From the NCBI RefSeq assembly GCF_001663175.1, contig NZ_CP016033.1, forward strand, positions 1,736,001-1,800,000: 64,000 nt of DNA, in the 5' to 3' direction. The position numbers and the translations under genes are program-made. This DNA comes from Erythrobacter neustonensis. Lineage in GTDB: Bacteria; Pseudomonadota; Alphaproteobacteria; Sphingomonadales; Sphingomonadaceae. Of this stretch, positions 1-7,845 are shown piece after piece (position 1 is the stretch's first letter; every line of letters begins with the position of its first letter). Under the pieces are notes generated by a model, which made no database searches, was not told where the DNA came from, and was given only the letters and a program-made list of their open reading frames with translations.

Positions 1-665
1 AGCCTTTCCGGCGGATCGCCTGCAAGGAGAAAAAATGCATACTGAACCTGAAGTCGTGGCCCTGCATCGGGGGCTCGCGATCGTACTCGCGCGCGTGATG
101 GATTTGCCATCGCCGCCAATCAAGCACGCACCCTTCGCCGTCGGCGCGATCATGCATGAAGAGGGCGACGATCTGCTCGAGCAGGTCATGCGATCGGCCG
201 TGACGATGAAGCAGGATCTGCTCGTTGGTGTGACTAAAAGGCGCTCGTCGGGCGAACTCGTCCGCTCGCTCGTCCTGATCGTCGCCAACGCTTCCGGTGC
301 GACTGCATACAACGTCGAACCGGCACGCCTCAAGCCGGGTCAGCCTGTGGTGCTGGTGAGCCAGCGTCCTGGCAAAGCGTGGCAGCTCGTTGGGGGCAAG
401 CTGCGCTCGGCCGCCATGCCGTCTGCAGCCAAATGCGAAGCCGGCATCCTCCGGGTAGCGGCTGAGATGCCCAAGCTGCTTGATTACGGCTGTGAGGAAG
501 GGGCCGCGTATCCCGGTATCGAGCTCGGTCCCAAGAGGGGTCACGCAGCAGCCGCCTAAACCTCCGTCATCCAGCCATCCCTTCCAGCGGCGGCGTCTCC
601 ACACGGGGGCGCCGCCGCAATCGTATCAGGAACACACTCATGAACACCTTCGATTTGCCACCATC
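1..665 (+). repeat. Copy A of a 0.6-kb duplicated segment
   Basis: This segment covers the leader and coding region of the first gene and the start of the second (ATG at 640). It matches 5306-5925 along its length: leader, gene body, the intergenic stretch (568-639 versus 5828-5900) and the first codons of the second gene. Copy A is intact. The left limit cannot be set because the match already exists at base 1. Confidence 0.85.
35..559 (+). CDS. Hypothetical protein (174 aa), island gene
   Basis: I do not recognise a family for this 174-residue protein. It has no signal peptide, membrane segment or clear catalytic motif. It is mildly basic in the middle and ends in an alanine run. The start is supported by a strong AAGGAG at 25-30, seven bases before the ATG. 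The gene lies 80 bp upstream of a second unknown gene on the same strand, and that pair is followed by a PolB-like exonuclease, so the three probably form one operon. A decayed second copy at 5339-5820 keeps recognisable codons throughout, which supports that this reading frame was once translated in both copies. Confidence 0.65.
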   Translation: MHTEPEVVALHRGLAIVLARVMDLPSPPIKHAPFAVGAIMHEEGDDLLEQVMRSAVTMKQDLLVGVTKRRSSGELVRSLVLIVANASGATAYNVEPARLKPGQPVVLVSQRPGKAWQLVGGKLRSAAMPSAAKCEAGILRVAAEMPKLLDYGCEEGAAYPGIELGPKRGHAAAA

Positions 666-1239
666 CGTCACCTGCGCATTGTCCATTGTGCGCGATTGCA
701 TCGAACTGGCGCCTGTCAGCCGGGCCGTCGCAGCGAGCGCCTTTGTTGTCACCGATGACACTGTTTCGACCGCCTTTGATGTTCGCACGGCCGTTATCCT
801 GCCAGACCTGTCACGCCAGCAATCGATCGAGCATATCGCCAGCATGATCCCCCATGGGGCCCGGGTCATCATGCGCTCGCCCCGCCTGCCGCGCGGATTG
901 GTTCGCCATTTGTCCAAGGGGCGGCCAATGCCGGCTCCCACCGATGCGCAGGCACTGGCAGCGCTGAGGCCAGACTGCGACGTGCGTTCCATTGCCGTTG
1001 CTGAAGACGCGATGGAGGGTGTCGCAAGCTATTTCAAAATCTGGCGCGCAGGCAAGGGCGACACCACCGCGGAAAAGGCCCGTTGCTGCGAGGGGGAGGC
1101 TCAGACCCTTTACCTCAGCCAGCTTTATACCACCCCTTACAGGGTCGAGCGAAACCGTCTCACTGCAGCCTACCAGGCGTGGTCTGCCCTGCAGCGCGCA
1201 CGCCCCTTGGGCGAATTTGGTCCCACGGAGATCTTCTGA
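640..1239 (+). CDS. Hypothetical protein (199 aa) upstream of a PolB-like exonuclease
   Basis: This 199-residue protein has no family I recognise, and no signal peptide or membrane segment. The N-terminal half mixes beta-type hydrophobic stretches with R/P-rich turns. The C-terminal part (about residues 150-190) is helical, with an acidic to basic gradient. Its TGA overlaps the ATG of the next gene (TGATG at 1237-1241), which implies translational coupling with the exonuclease. The start ATG and about 25 bases after it also occur in the decayed copy at 5901. A role in DNA metabolism is suggested only by the neighbour. Confidence 0.6.
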   Translation: MNTFDLPPSVTCALSIVRDCIELAPVSRAVAASAFVVTDDTVSTAFDVRTAVILPDLSRQQSIEHIASMIPHGARVIMRSPRLPRGLVRHLSKGRPMPAPTDAQALAALRPDCDVRSIAVAEDAMEGVASYFKIWRAGKGDTTAEKARCCEGEAQTLYLSQLYTTPYRVERNRLTAAYQAWSALQRARPLGEFGPTEIF

Positions 1240-1991
1240 TGACCCAGTCCTACATCGCTTTCGACCTCGAATTCGCCTCTGACGAAGCCCTGTTCGACAT
1301 GCATCGCCAAATCGATCCCAAGTCCAGCCGAAAGGCTGTCGCCATCAAAACGGTGACCGCAGCAGCCGCGCTCGAATTCACGATCGGGACAAGCGGCGAG
1401 ATCGTCATCGGAACGCTGGCAAGCTGGACACTGGCCGATTGGACCGATGAAGGGGCCTTGCTCGAACAGGCGCTCGATTTCATCCGGCGTCGCCCGCAGC
1501 ACAAGGTGCTGACCTTCGGCGGAGTGGGCGTCGATGTCCCCGTCGTCGTATTGGCAGCCATGCGCCACGGGATCGCCCTGCCGCCCCAGTTACAGGCCAA
1601 GCACGCTCCGTGGGACCGGTCCCACATCGATCTTGGCCTGCTGATCAAAGGCGCGGGCAAATCCTGGTCGCACCTGTCACAGGTCTGCCTGCGCCTGGGC
1701 GTCCCGCCAGCCCTCATCGCTGCGAAGGCCGAACCGGTGCGGCCGACGAGCCCTGAGCAGTGGGAGCAGCTTCGGCACCACGTCGAACTGGATACGCTGT
1801 TGCTGGCGCTTACCTGGTTCGCGTGGTGCGAAGCCCAAGGGCGCGATGGGATCCGTTATCACACGGCCGCGGTGATGCAGATTGCGGCTTTCCTGAGGCG
1901 GCGACCGGAGCACGGGCTAGCCGAACAACTCGTCCGATATCAGCGCCATCTAGAAGGTGAGATATCCGCGCAGTACAGCAACGCCGCCTGA
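1239..1991 (+). CDS. PolB-like 3'-5' exonuclease (DnaQ-fold)
   Basis: The protein is about 250 aa and resembles the predicted 3'-5' exonucleases related to the PolB exonuclease domain. Seen: an N-terminal FDLEF motif (D9, E11), the Exo I D-x-E; a central hydrophobic strand with a V-D-V-P segment; and a late HHVELDTLLLAL helix (about residues 185-195) with H and D where Exo III residues sit in DEDD nucleases. Such proteins degrade DNA or RNA from the 3' end with two metal ions. I chose the ATG at 1239 because it overlaps the preceding stop and starts just before the conserved strand; a longer in-frame reading from 1083 lies inside the upstream gene. It is probably coupled to the two unknown genes before it. 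Confidence 0.7.
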   Translation: MTQSYIAFDLEFASDEALFDMHRQIDPKSSRKAVAIKTVTAAAALEFTIGTSGEIVIGTLASWTLADWTDEGALLEQALDFIRRRPQHKVLTFGGVGVDVPVVVLAAMRHGIALPPQLQAKHAPWDRSHIDLGLLIKGAGKSWSHLSQVCLRLGVPPALIAAKAEPVRPTSPEQWEQLRHHVELDTLLLALTWFAWCEAQGRDGIRYHTAAVMQIAAFLRRRPEHGLAEQLVRYQRHLEGEISAQYSNAA

Positions 1992-2215
1992 TGCTACATT
2001 GTGGCGCGGCCTCGGAATCATCGGGGTCGCGCCAAATATTCAAAGAACCCAAAACTATCAGCCACCCTGAACTGTGGTAGCGGCTCGCTTATCCAGCGGC
2101 CGGAGCTTCAACATTAACCGTGCTTAGGCCTGTCGCGACGACCCCCGATCAGGTGACCGGCGGTGAAAATGCCGCGACACGTGTGACACGTTTCACGGAA
2201 CTGTAGGCGATTGTA

Positions 2216-2728
2216 TCAGCGTTGCGGTCCCTCTTCATTGGCGAATCGCAAGTTCCTCTGCAAGTTGATCGCGTCCACGACCTCCGGATCGTGCCAGATG
2301 TAGATGTCATCCTCTACTAAGATTACGCCTTCGGACTGAAGCTTTCTCCGGGCGCGACTAAACCCTTGGCGCTTCGTGGCGGGGCTATCCGCTGTATGCA
2401 TAGCGTTGAACCGCTCTCGCCATTCGTCGACGTGCAGGCCGGCATTTTCGCCGCAGGACCAGGAGTTACCTGCGACTGCCGCGCGGATGTAGGTTTCCCG
2501 CGCCAACCTGTGGTTCGAGGATGCTTGGGACATTGGCGGCGGCGCCTTTGTTTCGACCAGCACAACACTGGATGCACCGTTGCCTATGTCCACATCCTCA
2601 AGCGTGAAGGCCAGTGGCGGAGGCTGAGGCGCATCCTTCATTTTGGTGTTCACCAAGGTCACCAAGTTTTTGACCTTTTCCACGCGATACTCGCAGTCGA
2701 GGGCTCCTGGGCGCGATTGCTCCCCTAC
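2216..2728 (-). pseudogene. C-terminal remnant of a RepA-like AAA ATPase
   Basis: The open frame reads GALDCEYRVEK and then a VTLVNTKMKDAP stretch. This matches the way RepA/RecA-type plasmid and island ATPases run past their ATPase core into a basic C-terminal DNA-binding region. The frame continues upstream of the first ATG (2683) without a start codon until a TAG at 2729-2731, and no Walker A or B motif is present, so roughly the N-terminal two-thirds are missing. The rest (about residues 60-150) looks like a winged-helix tail. Inference: a replication or initiation gene cut by rearrangement. A small independent protein starting at 2683 is possible but less likely. Confidence 0.6.
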
Positions 2729-3261
2729 CTAAGCAAGAAAGCTACACTGTTTCAGCGAATCTCAAATTTTGTCTCCAAGTTTAAGGGCGTCGGTGGGCAG
2801 ATCTGACGGGGTAGATCGGCACACGCGAGCCGCACTCACGCACTGGGTATTTCATGTTTTTTCATGGGAAACCTGCACCATCTCTTCCAAGTCATTGAAA
2901 AGATGGTGGGCGCGACAGGGATTAAGCCTGTGATCCCCAACATCCGCAATTTACATCGGAAACGGTCGTGGTCGACACAATAGCTGTACGCCACTTGTAC
3001 GAAAGGGGAGCCTAGCCGAATGGCCATGCCCCCCTCCCGACACGCTCTGGGTCGAGAGCGCGCGGTTTTTCTACACCGGTCGCTGACTGATACAAGGTCG
3101 TTCGTCCAATTGACGCGCTGCTTTTGGGTGATCACCAGCTTGCTTGAGCGCGGCTGCGAAAAACGCCCTTTTGCTGACACCGCAAGATATGCTCGGATGC
3201 CATCCGTGCTTTCAGGATTGCATCGCAGCCCTTAAAGTGGCGGTGTTCGTATGTCAGGTGG
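2729..3261. other. No gene recognised
   Basis: About 530 bp between the RepA-like remnant and a short minus-strand gene. Several overlapping short frames exist on both strands, but none has a convincing start site, ribosome-binding site or family resemblance. It is probably decayed island DNA. Confidence 0.5.
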
Positions 3262-3399
3262 CTATTGCATACCTTCTTCAAGGCTGTCTGCCGCCGCTTG
3301 CGTATGAGCGGCCGCCACAAGTTGGCCCATATCTCCAAGCTCGTCAGCGAGCTTGGACAGACGTTTCGAATAATCCTGGACCATACTAACTTTCTTCAT
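3262..3399 (-). CDS. Small hypothetical protein (45 aa)
   Basis: This short frame encodes 45 residues that begin MKKVSMVQDYSKRL and end in an amphipathic, alanine-rich helix (ADELGDMGQLVAAAHTQAA). It has a TGGAG ribosome-binding site 7-8 bases before the ATG, a normal stop, and a composition typical of a real soluble helical protein. It lies 65 bp downstream of a winged-helix regulator on the same strand, so it may be co-transcribed with it. The region between them carries a perfect 8-bp stem with a four-base loop. Function unknown; a binding partner or co-regulator is one guess. Confidence 0.5.
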   Translation of the reverse strand: MKKVSMVQDYSKRLSKLADELGDMGQLVAAAHTQAAADSLEEGMQ

Positions 3400-3412
3400 G
3401 TCACACTCCAGC

Positions 3413-3432
3413 GGGCGTCCGAAAGGACGCCC
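3413..3432. other. Perfect 8-bp stem-loop with GAAA loop
   Basis: GGGCGTCC and GGACGCCC flank a GAAA tetraloop on the plus strand. The hairpin sits between the winged-helix regulator and the 45-aa gene. Neither strand has a T-run after it, so it is not a classical terminator; it could be an mRNA stability or processing element. Confidence 0.5.
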
Positions 3433-3464
3433 GTGCTTGCGACTTAATTCAGGTTAACAAATGC

Positions 3465-3989
3465 TCAATAGCTACGCAAGATCGCTTCGAGGGCCCGCCG
3501 GCCCTCGTTCGAAAGCCTTATGAATTTCACTCGCCGATCTTGGTCGCTGTCATAGCGTTCGACTAGGGACCGCTGCTCCAGAAGATCGAGCCACCGCAAC
3601 GCAGTCGAAGCGGGAACCTCGGCAGCAATGCATGCACTGGTGGTCGCAACGGGGCGCTTGCGGAATTCCGAGACGTAAAGATCGAGAAGCATCGACCAAG
3701 CTGCCTCGCCAAAAAACTGGGCGGGGAGGAAACGCGCACGCAGTTTTCGGCGACGCAACTCTTCTTCGGCAAGGGCAACGAGATAAGCTTGGTCGGCGGA
3801 TACTGACGAGGGTGCCGTAGCCGCGGCGAAATGGCCAGCGCCGATCGACCCCATGTTCGCCAAACGCTCGGCGATAGTAACGAGATCGGAAACGACGGAA
3901 TGGATGACATTTTCTCCGCTGCGCTGATCCTCAGTGTCGTTAAGCGGTTTTGGTGCGAACATACTGAAGCCCCCAAATAGACCCCCCAC
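3465..3989 (-). CDS. MarR-like winged-helix DNA-binding protein
   Basis: The 174-aa protein has a variable N-terminal third and a basic linker (RRRKLRARFLP, about residue 80). The C-terminal winged helix (about 95-174) reads SACIAAEVPASTALRWLDLLEQRSLVERYDSDQDRRVKFIRLS: a recognition helix, then a D-x-D-x-R wing with R/K contacts, as in MarR-type regulators. Ligand and targets are unknown. It is divergent from a thermonuclease-family gene across about 280 bp, the natural place for its own operator, and is followed on its strand by a 45-aa gene. Similar regulators occur on sphingomonad mobile elements. Confidence 0.75.
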   Translation of the reverse strand: MGGLFGGFSMFAPKPLNDTEDQRSGENVIHSVVSDLVTIAERLANMGSIGAGHFAAATAPSSVSADQAYLVALAEEELRRRKLRARFLPAQFFGEAAWSMLLDLYVSEFRKRPVATTSACIAAEVPASTALRWLDLLEQRSLVERYDSDQDRRVKFIRLSNEGRRALEAILRSY

Positions 3990-4270
3990 GGGCGATTACC
4001 TATGCTAACACAGACTAACGAAGTTGGTTCCCTAAGCGGTTGATCGGTAATGATACCTAGCCACATCATGACGCAGAATATCGCGACCAAAGTCGATCTT
4101 GGCGAATACTCGGCACAATCGACCTGCTTTCGGCACGCTTCGAACCCCAAGTTTCTTCGGAGACACCCAAATGGGGCATGGGTTCTGTCTCATTACTGGA
4201 TGACGTCGCGGACCGTTCGCCTCCGATAGCCCCGATCAAATCGGCTATAGAACAAAAGTGAAACAACGCT

Positions 4271-4633
4271 ATGAGCACAAGCATGATCATCGTTGCTCTG
4301 GCCATTGCCGTTTGCTCTCCGCCCCCCGCACATCGGGTCACCTGCGTCGTCGACGGGGATACCGTCTGGATCGCGCGGGAGAAGATCCGGCTGTCGAACA
4401 TCGATGCGCCGGAAATGAACGGCAAGTGCCCGGCCGAGCGCGCGCTGGCTCTAAGCGCGCGTAACCGCCTTGTGCAGCTTTTCGCCGAGCGCAAAATCAC
4501 GATCAGGCGGGAGGGTAAGGACCGGTACGGCCGAACGCTCGCACAGCTTGGTGGGGTGGGCGACCAGCTGGTGCGCGAAAGACTCGCGCGGGAATGGGGC
4601 GGGCGGCGCAAGGGATGGTGCGGCCATGGATGA
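4271..4633 (+). CDS. Thermonuclease-family (SNase-like) protein, exported
   Basis: The 120-aa protein starts with a short hydrophobic segment (residues 4-15) that could be a signal or anchor. The SNase core follows: CVVDGDTVWI, then IRLSNIDAPEM (the arginine and aspartate positions of the active site), then ALSARNRL and KDRYGRTLAQL (second catalytic arginine region). These motifs are diagnostic of the Ca-dependent thermonuclease family, which cleaves DNA and RNA. At 120 aa it is a minimal version. The stop overlaps the start of the next small gene by 8 bp. Island genes of this type may degrade foreign DNA, but the role here is not shown. Confidence 0.8.
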   Translation: MSTSMIIVALAIAVCSPPPAHRVTCVVDGDTVWIAREKIRLSNIDAPEMNGKCPAERALALSARNRLVQLFAERKITIRREGKDRYGRTLAQLGGVGDQLVRERLAREWGGRRKGWCGHG

Positions 4634-4766
4634 GGCGATGTTGCGGCTGCAGGCAGCATTCGACCGGGTAAAGGATCTGCCCGAGTTCAAACCTCACGAG
4701 CGCGCGCGGTGGCTGGAGCTGCGGCAGGCGGCCGAGACAGTCCTCGAATCCCGCTCGAAATCCTAG
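4626..4766 (+). CDS. Small hypothetical protein (46 aa) coupled to the nuclease
   Basis: This 46-residue, strongly helical, charged protein (MDEAMLRLQAAFDRVKDLPEFKPHERARW...) begins inside the end of the nuclease gene (8-bp overlap). The overlap suggests translational coupling; an adaptor role is a guess. No family recognised. Confidence 0.45.
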   Translation: MDEAMLRLQAAFDRVKDLPEFKPHERARWLELRQAAETVLESRSKS

Positions 4767-5005
4767 AACACCCTCAACGCCTTCGGACGCGCGCTGCGCA
4801 CCGCCGCCCGATCGCTTTCCTCGCATCGCTCTACGATGTCGATTGCCTCGCGCGTGCGTTCGTTGGCCTTTCCGAACTGGTCTGTCTGTGCATCGGCGAA
4901 GGCGATCCAGTCAGCGACGACGTCGGTCGCAGGAAGAGCAGCGCCCGATAATTCCTCGCGCCATCCGCCGGGCAGGAGCGAACTGCACGCACTCAGTGCG
5001 GCCAC
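4763..5005 (-). CDS. Small hypothetical protein (80 aa), possibly 5'-truncated lipoprotein
   Basis: The frame encodes 80 aa starting (GTG) with VAALSACSSLLPGGW. It resembles the tail of a lipoprotein signal with a lipobox-like LSAC, but the basic n-region and most of the hydrophobic core are missing because an in-frame TAG lies 12 bases upstream. The rest is a soluble helix ending in KALRVF. It resembles small phage-lysis-associated proteins of sphingomonads in style only. It may be a 5'-truncated gene. It converges on the small gene upstream with a 4-bp overlap of stops. Confidence 0.35.
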   Translation of the reverse strand: MAALSACSSLLPGGWREELSGAALPATDVVADWIAFADAQTDQFGKANERTREAIDIVERCEESDRAAVRSARPKALRVF

Positions 5006-5305
5006 AGTACTCGTCTAGCCGTTCTTGATGCGCAGACTGAATTGAATAATTCGGTTGCGCCGTAATTGCGACGGAACTCGACCGTGTTTTTTTGCCGAAC
5101 AGATCAGCTGCTGATCCTTGGGCATGATCGTATAGCCGTCCGGCGGCGGCACCGGAGCGCACAGATTGGTCGTGCTGCAGGGCACAGGTATAGTAGACGC
5201 GGTGGGAGTGGAAGTGGGAGTCACGGCTATCGTTGCAGAGGATCTCGCATACAAAGAGATGCTTAAGGGGTGAGCTGGAAGTGATCTAAGAAGTGGAAGG
5301 GAAAA
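5006..5305. other. No gene supported
   Basis: A minus-strand open stretch (about 5015-5250) encodes a T/P-rich then basic peptide ending SLRIKNG. It has no convincing start and overlaps the decayed duplication further up. It may be the N-terminal remainder of the broken neighbouring gene; I do not call it. Confidence 0.4.
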
Positions 5306-5925
5306 GACTTCCGGCAGATCGTCTGCAAGCAATAAAGTATGAATACCGAACCTGACGTCGTGGCCCTGTACCGGGGGCTTACGATCATACTCGCGCGCCT
5401 GATGGATTTGCCATCGCTGCCAATCAAACACGCGCCATTCGTCGTCGGCGCGATCATGTATGACTAGGGTGACGATATGCTCATTGGTGCGACTAAAAGG
5501 TGCTCGACGGGCAAATTCGTCCGCTCCCGCGTCCTTACAGTCACGGAGGCCTGCAGCGCGACGGCATACAGCGTCGGGCCGGTACCCATTTAAGAGGGTC
5601 GCCCATGGTGCTGGTCAGGTAGCGTCTTGGCAAAGCGTGGCAGCTTGTTGGAGGTCGGCTGCGCTCGGTCGCCATACCAGGCACAGCGAAGTGCGAAGCC
5701 AGCATTTCCCCGGGTGTTGCTGAGATGCCCAAGCTACTTAATTACGATTCTGAGGAAATTGCCGCTTATCCCAGCATCCAGCTCCGTCCCAAGCGGGGTC
5801 ACGCAGCAGCAATCGCCTGAACCCGCTTCATCCAGCCATCCCTTCCAGCAGCGCCGTCTCCACACGGCGGCGCCGCCACAATCGTATCAGGAACATACTT
5901 ATGAACACCGTCAAATTGCTACCAC
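5306..5925 (+). repeat. Copy B of the 0.6-kb duplicated segment (decayed)
   Basis: Matches bases 1-665 over the leader, gene and start of the following gene, with many substitutions. The ribosome-binding site of copy A (AAGGAG) has become AAGCAA here. After about 5925 the similarity to copy A is lost. Confidence 0.85.
5339..5820 (+). pseudogene. Decayed copy of the 174-aa gene at 35-559
   Basis: The frame starts ATG AAT ACC GAA and follows the first gene codon for codon, then meets an in-frame TAG at 5465-5467 (the paralogue reads GAG there). Just after it, 45 bp are missing relative to copy A. In copy A those 45 bp are bounded by two copies of GATCTGCTCG (170-179 and 215-224), so the loss fits recombination or slippage between direct repeats. 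Further substitutions and a second TAG (near 5620) follow. The Shine-Dalgarno is destroyed. No product is expected. Confidence 0.8.
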
Positions 5926-6587
5926 GGTCGCAAGCACCAGACCAAATGACCGGTCTTAGGCACCTATTGAACCTTATGGATGCAACGTCGTTGCGCCTGC
6001 TGCCCGCACCAGCCAAATTTGCAAAGGAGGCGGATATTCAGGCGGTAAGAACAAAAATTGCCAGAAGAGTTCACAGGGTTCCTTCGAAACGGCGCACCGG
6101 GCCGATCGACAATTATTCTGGTCAGCGTGACAAATGCAAGGATACCGATGGTTGAAACCCATTGGTCGATTGGCTTTGCTCAGGCCTAGAACCGAAACCC
6201 TTACGTTACGCTCGGTTGCTTGCACAAGCAAATCGATGGCCGCATTGGCTAATGATTGCCCGCGAACAGCGCCCGAGAGCGCTGACCGAGCACCTTTTCA
6301 CTCTGTACTGAGCTCAAAACTGTGAAGAGTTGAGTAACCAATTTTATCCTAAGTAGGAGGGCGACAGTGTGGCTCTTTTTTGAAAGGCCCATCAGGCATT
6401 TAAACCCTTTGAAGTGAAAATGAACATCTTAAAATAGGGTTTTAAATGAAAAGCAAAAGACAAATCAAAATACCGAAAATGTCAGATAGAAAATAAGATA
6501 ATTTCTTGAATTAGAGGAGTGAGAATAAAGTGAGGATGGAAAAATCCTTAGATTATTCTCTAAACTCTATATTTCAAGGGAATAAAT
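5926..6587. other. Non-coding region turning AT-rich
   Basis: About 660 bp with no supported gene. The first part continues the decayed duplication. From about 6300 to 6590 the sequence becomes conspicuously AT-rich by eye, with runs such as TTTTATCC and AAATGAAAAGC, unlike anything else in the window. It forms the leader of the 199-aa gene that starts at 6588. Confidence 0.6.
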
Positions 6588-7187
6588 ATGACTATAATGC
6601 AAAATGATATTTCTGCAGATCAATCTCACCATGCTGACGTCGCCGCCTTTCTCGCTGCCACCGAAGCCCTCATTGCCGCTCGCGTAAAACAGGGACCAGT
6701 TGACTGTAACTTTTTGACCGTGGCAGGTGCTACTCCTTCGCATCCCGAGTTTTCCGCCCTCAAGACGTTCAGCCAAACCAGCAACTGGCATCTTCTTTAT
6801 GCCTACAACCCTCTCGGAGGAATCGATGCCTTTGATCCGGCAAATGTACGCTTCCTTTGCGTGCTCTCGACTGACGCTTACGCACCGATCTTTCTAAATA
6901 CTGGACGATTGTGGGTCGATAAGAATTCCGGCAGGCTCGCAATCGCCTTCAGTGACGGGAAGCTCCATCTGAAGCTCACCGTCGACCCACATGGCAAGAT
7001 AGTGGTTCGTGAAAAAACTCATCCGTTCGCACCGGAGGGATACGAGTTGGCTCTGAACGCTTTGCGAAAGAAGCAGGAACGTGACAATCGCAGGTTCGCA
7101 GTGTTGACTGCAATCGGTACAGTTCCATGCACGATGGACGCGCATACCCTTCATCGGGCTTTGGAGGGATCGACACCTCAAACTTGA
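6588..7187 (+). CDS. Hypothetical protein (199 aa) behind an AT-rich leader
   Basis: The 199-aa soluble protein has no family I recognise. The centre (about residues 60-145) alternates short strands, e.g. WHLLYAYNPLGGIDAF, RFLCVLSTDAYAPIFLNTGRLWVD and GKLHLKLTVDPHGKIVV, suggesting a compact beta-rich domain. The C-terminal 50 residues are helical and basic. The start is supported by AAGGGA seven bases before the ATG. Codon use is less GC-biased than in the neighbours and the upstream DNA is AT-rich, both signs of recent transfer. It stands alone; the next feature is a strong palindrome and terminator. Confidence 0.6.
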   Translation: MTIMQNDISADQSHHADVAAFLAATEALIAARVKQGPVDCNFLTVAGATPSHPEFSALKTFSQTSNWHLLYAYNPLGGIDAFDPANVRFLCVLSTDAYAPIFLNTGRLWVDKNSGRLAIAFSDGKLHLKLTVDPHGKIVVREKTHPFAPEGYELALNALRKKQERDNRRFAVLTAIGTVPCTMDAHTLHRALEGSTPQT

Positions 7188-7370
7188 TTAACTAGGCTGA
7201 AAGAGGGCTTGGCGCTTTAGCGCCGAGCCCAAAGGCCCGACAAATGAGAAGATAAAGCGGAATGAAGGGGGGGAAGGGAAAAGGCGGAGGCCGAGCCCGG
7301 CCCCGTGGCTTCGCCATAACCTAGTAAAGATGTAGATTTCGTAAACGACCTTGCGATTTTCTGGCCAGTG

Positions 7371-7418
7371 GTAAGTTTGGGGACGCAGAGAAATGAAGCT
7401 CTGCGTCCCCAAACTTAC
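7371..7418. repeat. Perfect 20-bp inverted repeat (long hairpin)
   Basis: Bases 7371-7390 and 7399-7418 are exact reverse complements around an 8-base loop (AAATGAAG). The stem extends one more G-C pair outward (7370/7419). It lies 180 bp after the 199-aa gene and 27 bp before a strong terminator. The GGGGACGCAGAG core recalls palindromes mobilised by REP-associated tyrosine transposases, but no such transposase is visible in the window, so that link is only a suggestion. It could also be a cruciform, recombination or RNA element. Confidence 0.85.
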
Positions 7419-7444
7419 CGCGGCCGCCTAGGGCGGCTGCGGTG

Positions 7445-7469
7445 AAAAAGCCCGATGTCGGGCTTTTTT
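7445..7469. terminator. Strong bidirectional rho-independent terminator
   Basis: AAAAAGCCCGA / TCGGGCTTTTT form an 11-bp stem with a 2-base loop, with T-runs on both strands. It follows the 199-aa gene and the palindrome; another GC-rich hairpin (around 7423-7440) lies just before it. Confidence 0.85.
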
Positions 7470-7845
7470 CGTTGAAGCTTTGCTAGCTTCGCTGCGCGAT
7501 ATCATGCGTTGCGACTTCGGATCGCAAAAATGCTTTGCATGTTTCATAGACGGCTCCGCTGCGCCCGCAGGCGCGTTAAACTTTTTCCCTTCTTTCAGGG
7601 ATTTCAAAAATCCCTTCTCGTCAGATGCCTTTCTTCCGGTCTGCTGGGCGGGTCCGGCGTGTAGCGGTCGAAGCCGTCAGACTCGGCCCTTCTTCGCTGG
7701 TGCGAAGCGGGTCCCACAAAGAAGCGCCGCTGGTGCGGGTCAATTGAAGGAAAACTTCGAGCAATCGCTGATCGCCGTTCATTTGCGTCGTGAAAGAGAA
7801 ATTTGCTTCGAGTCAGGGTAAGCCGCGATTCCGGTAAAATGCGGT
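7470..7845. other. Hairpin-rich non-coding region
   Basis: About 375 bp with no supported gene but several short stem-loops: GAAGC/GCTTC at about 7474-7490, GGGATTT/AAATCCC at about 7599-7615, and CTTCGC/GCGAAG at about 7692-7707. The density suggests a structured RNA or the edge of a mobile element. I cannot fold it here, so no RNA gene is called. Confidence 0.45.

Noticed and set aside
5015..5431. 138-residue minus-strand open frame
   Set aside because: Its first half runs antisense through the decayed duplication, and no ribosome-binding site supports a start; only the last 75 residues look faintly coding.
7480..7821. 113-residue plus-strand open frame
   Set aside because: No ribosome-binding site, biased composition (S, F, R, A) and a region full of short hairpins; better read as non-coding.
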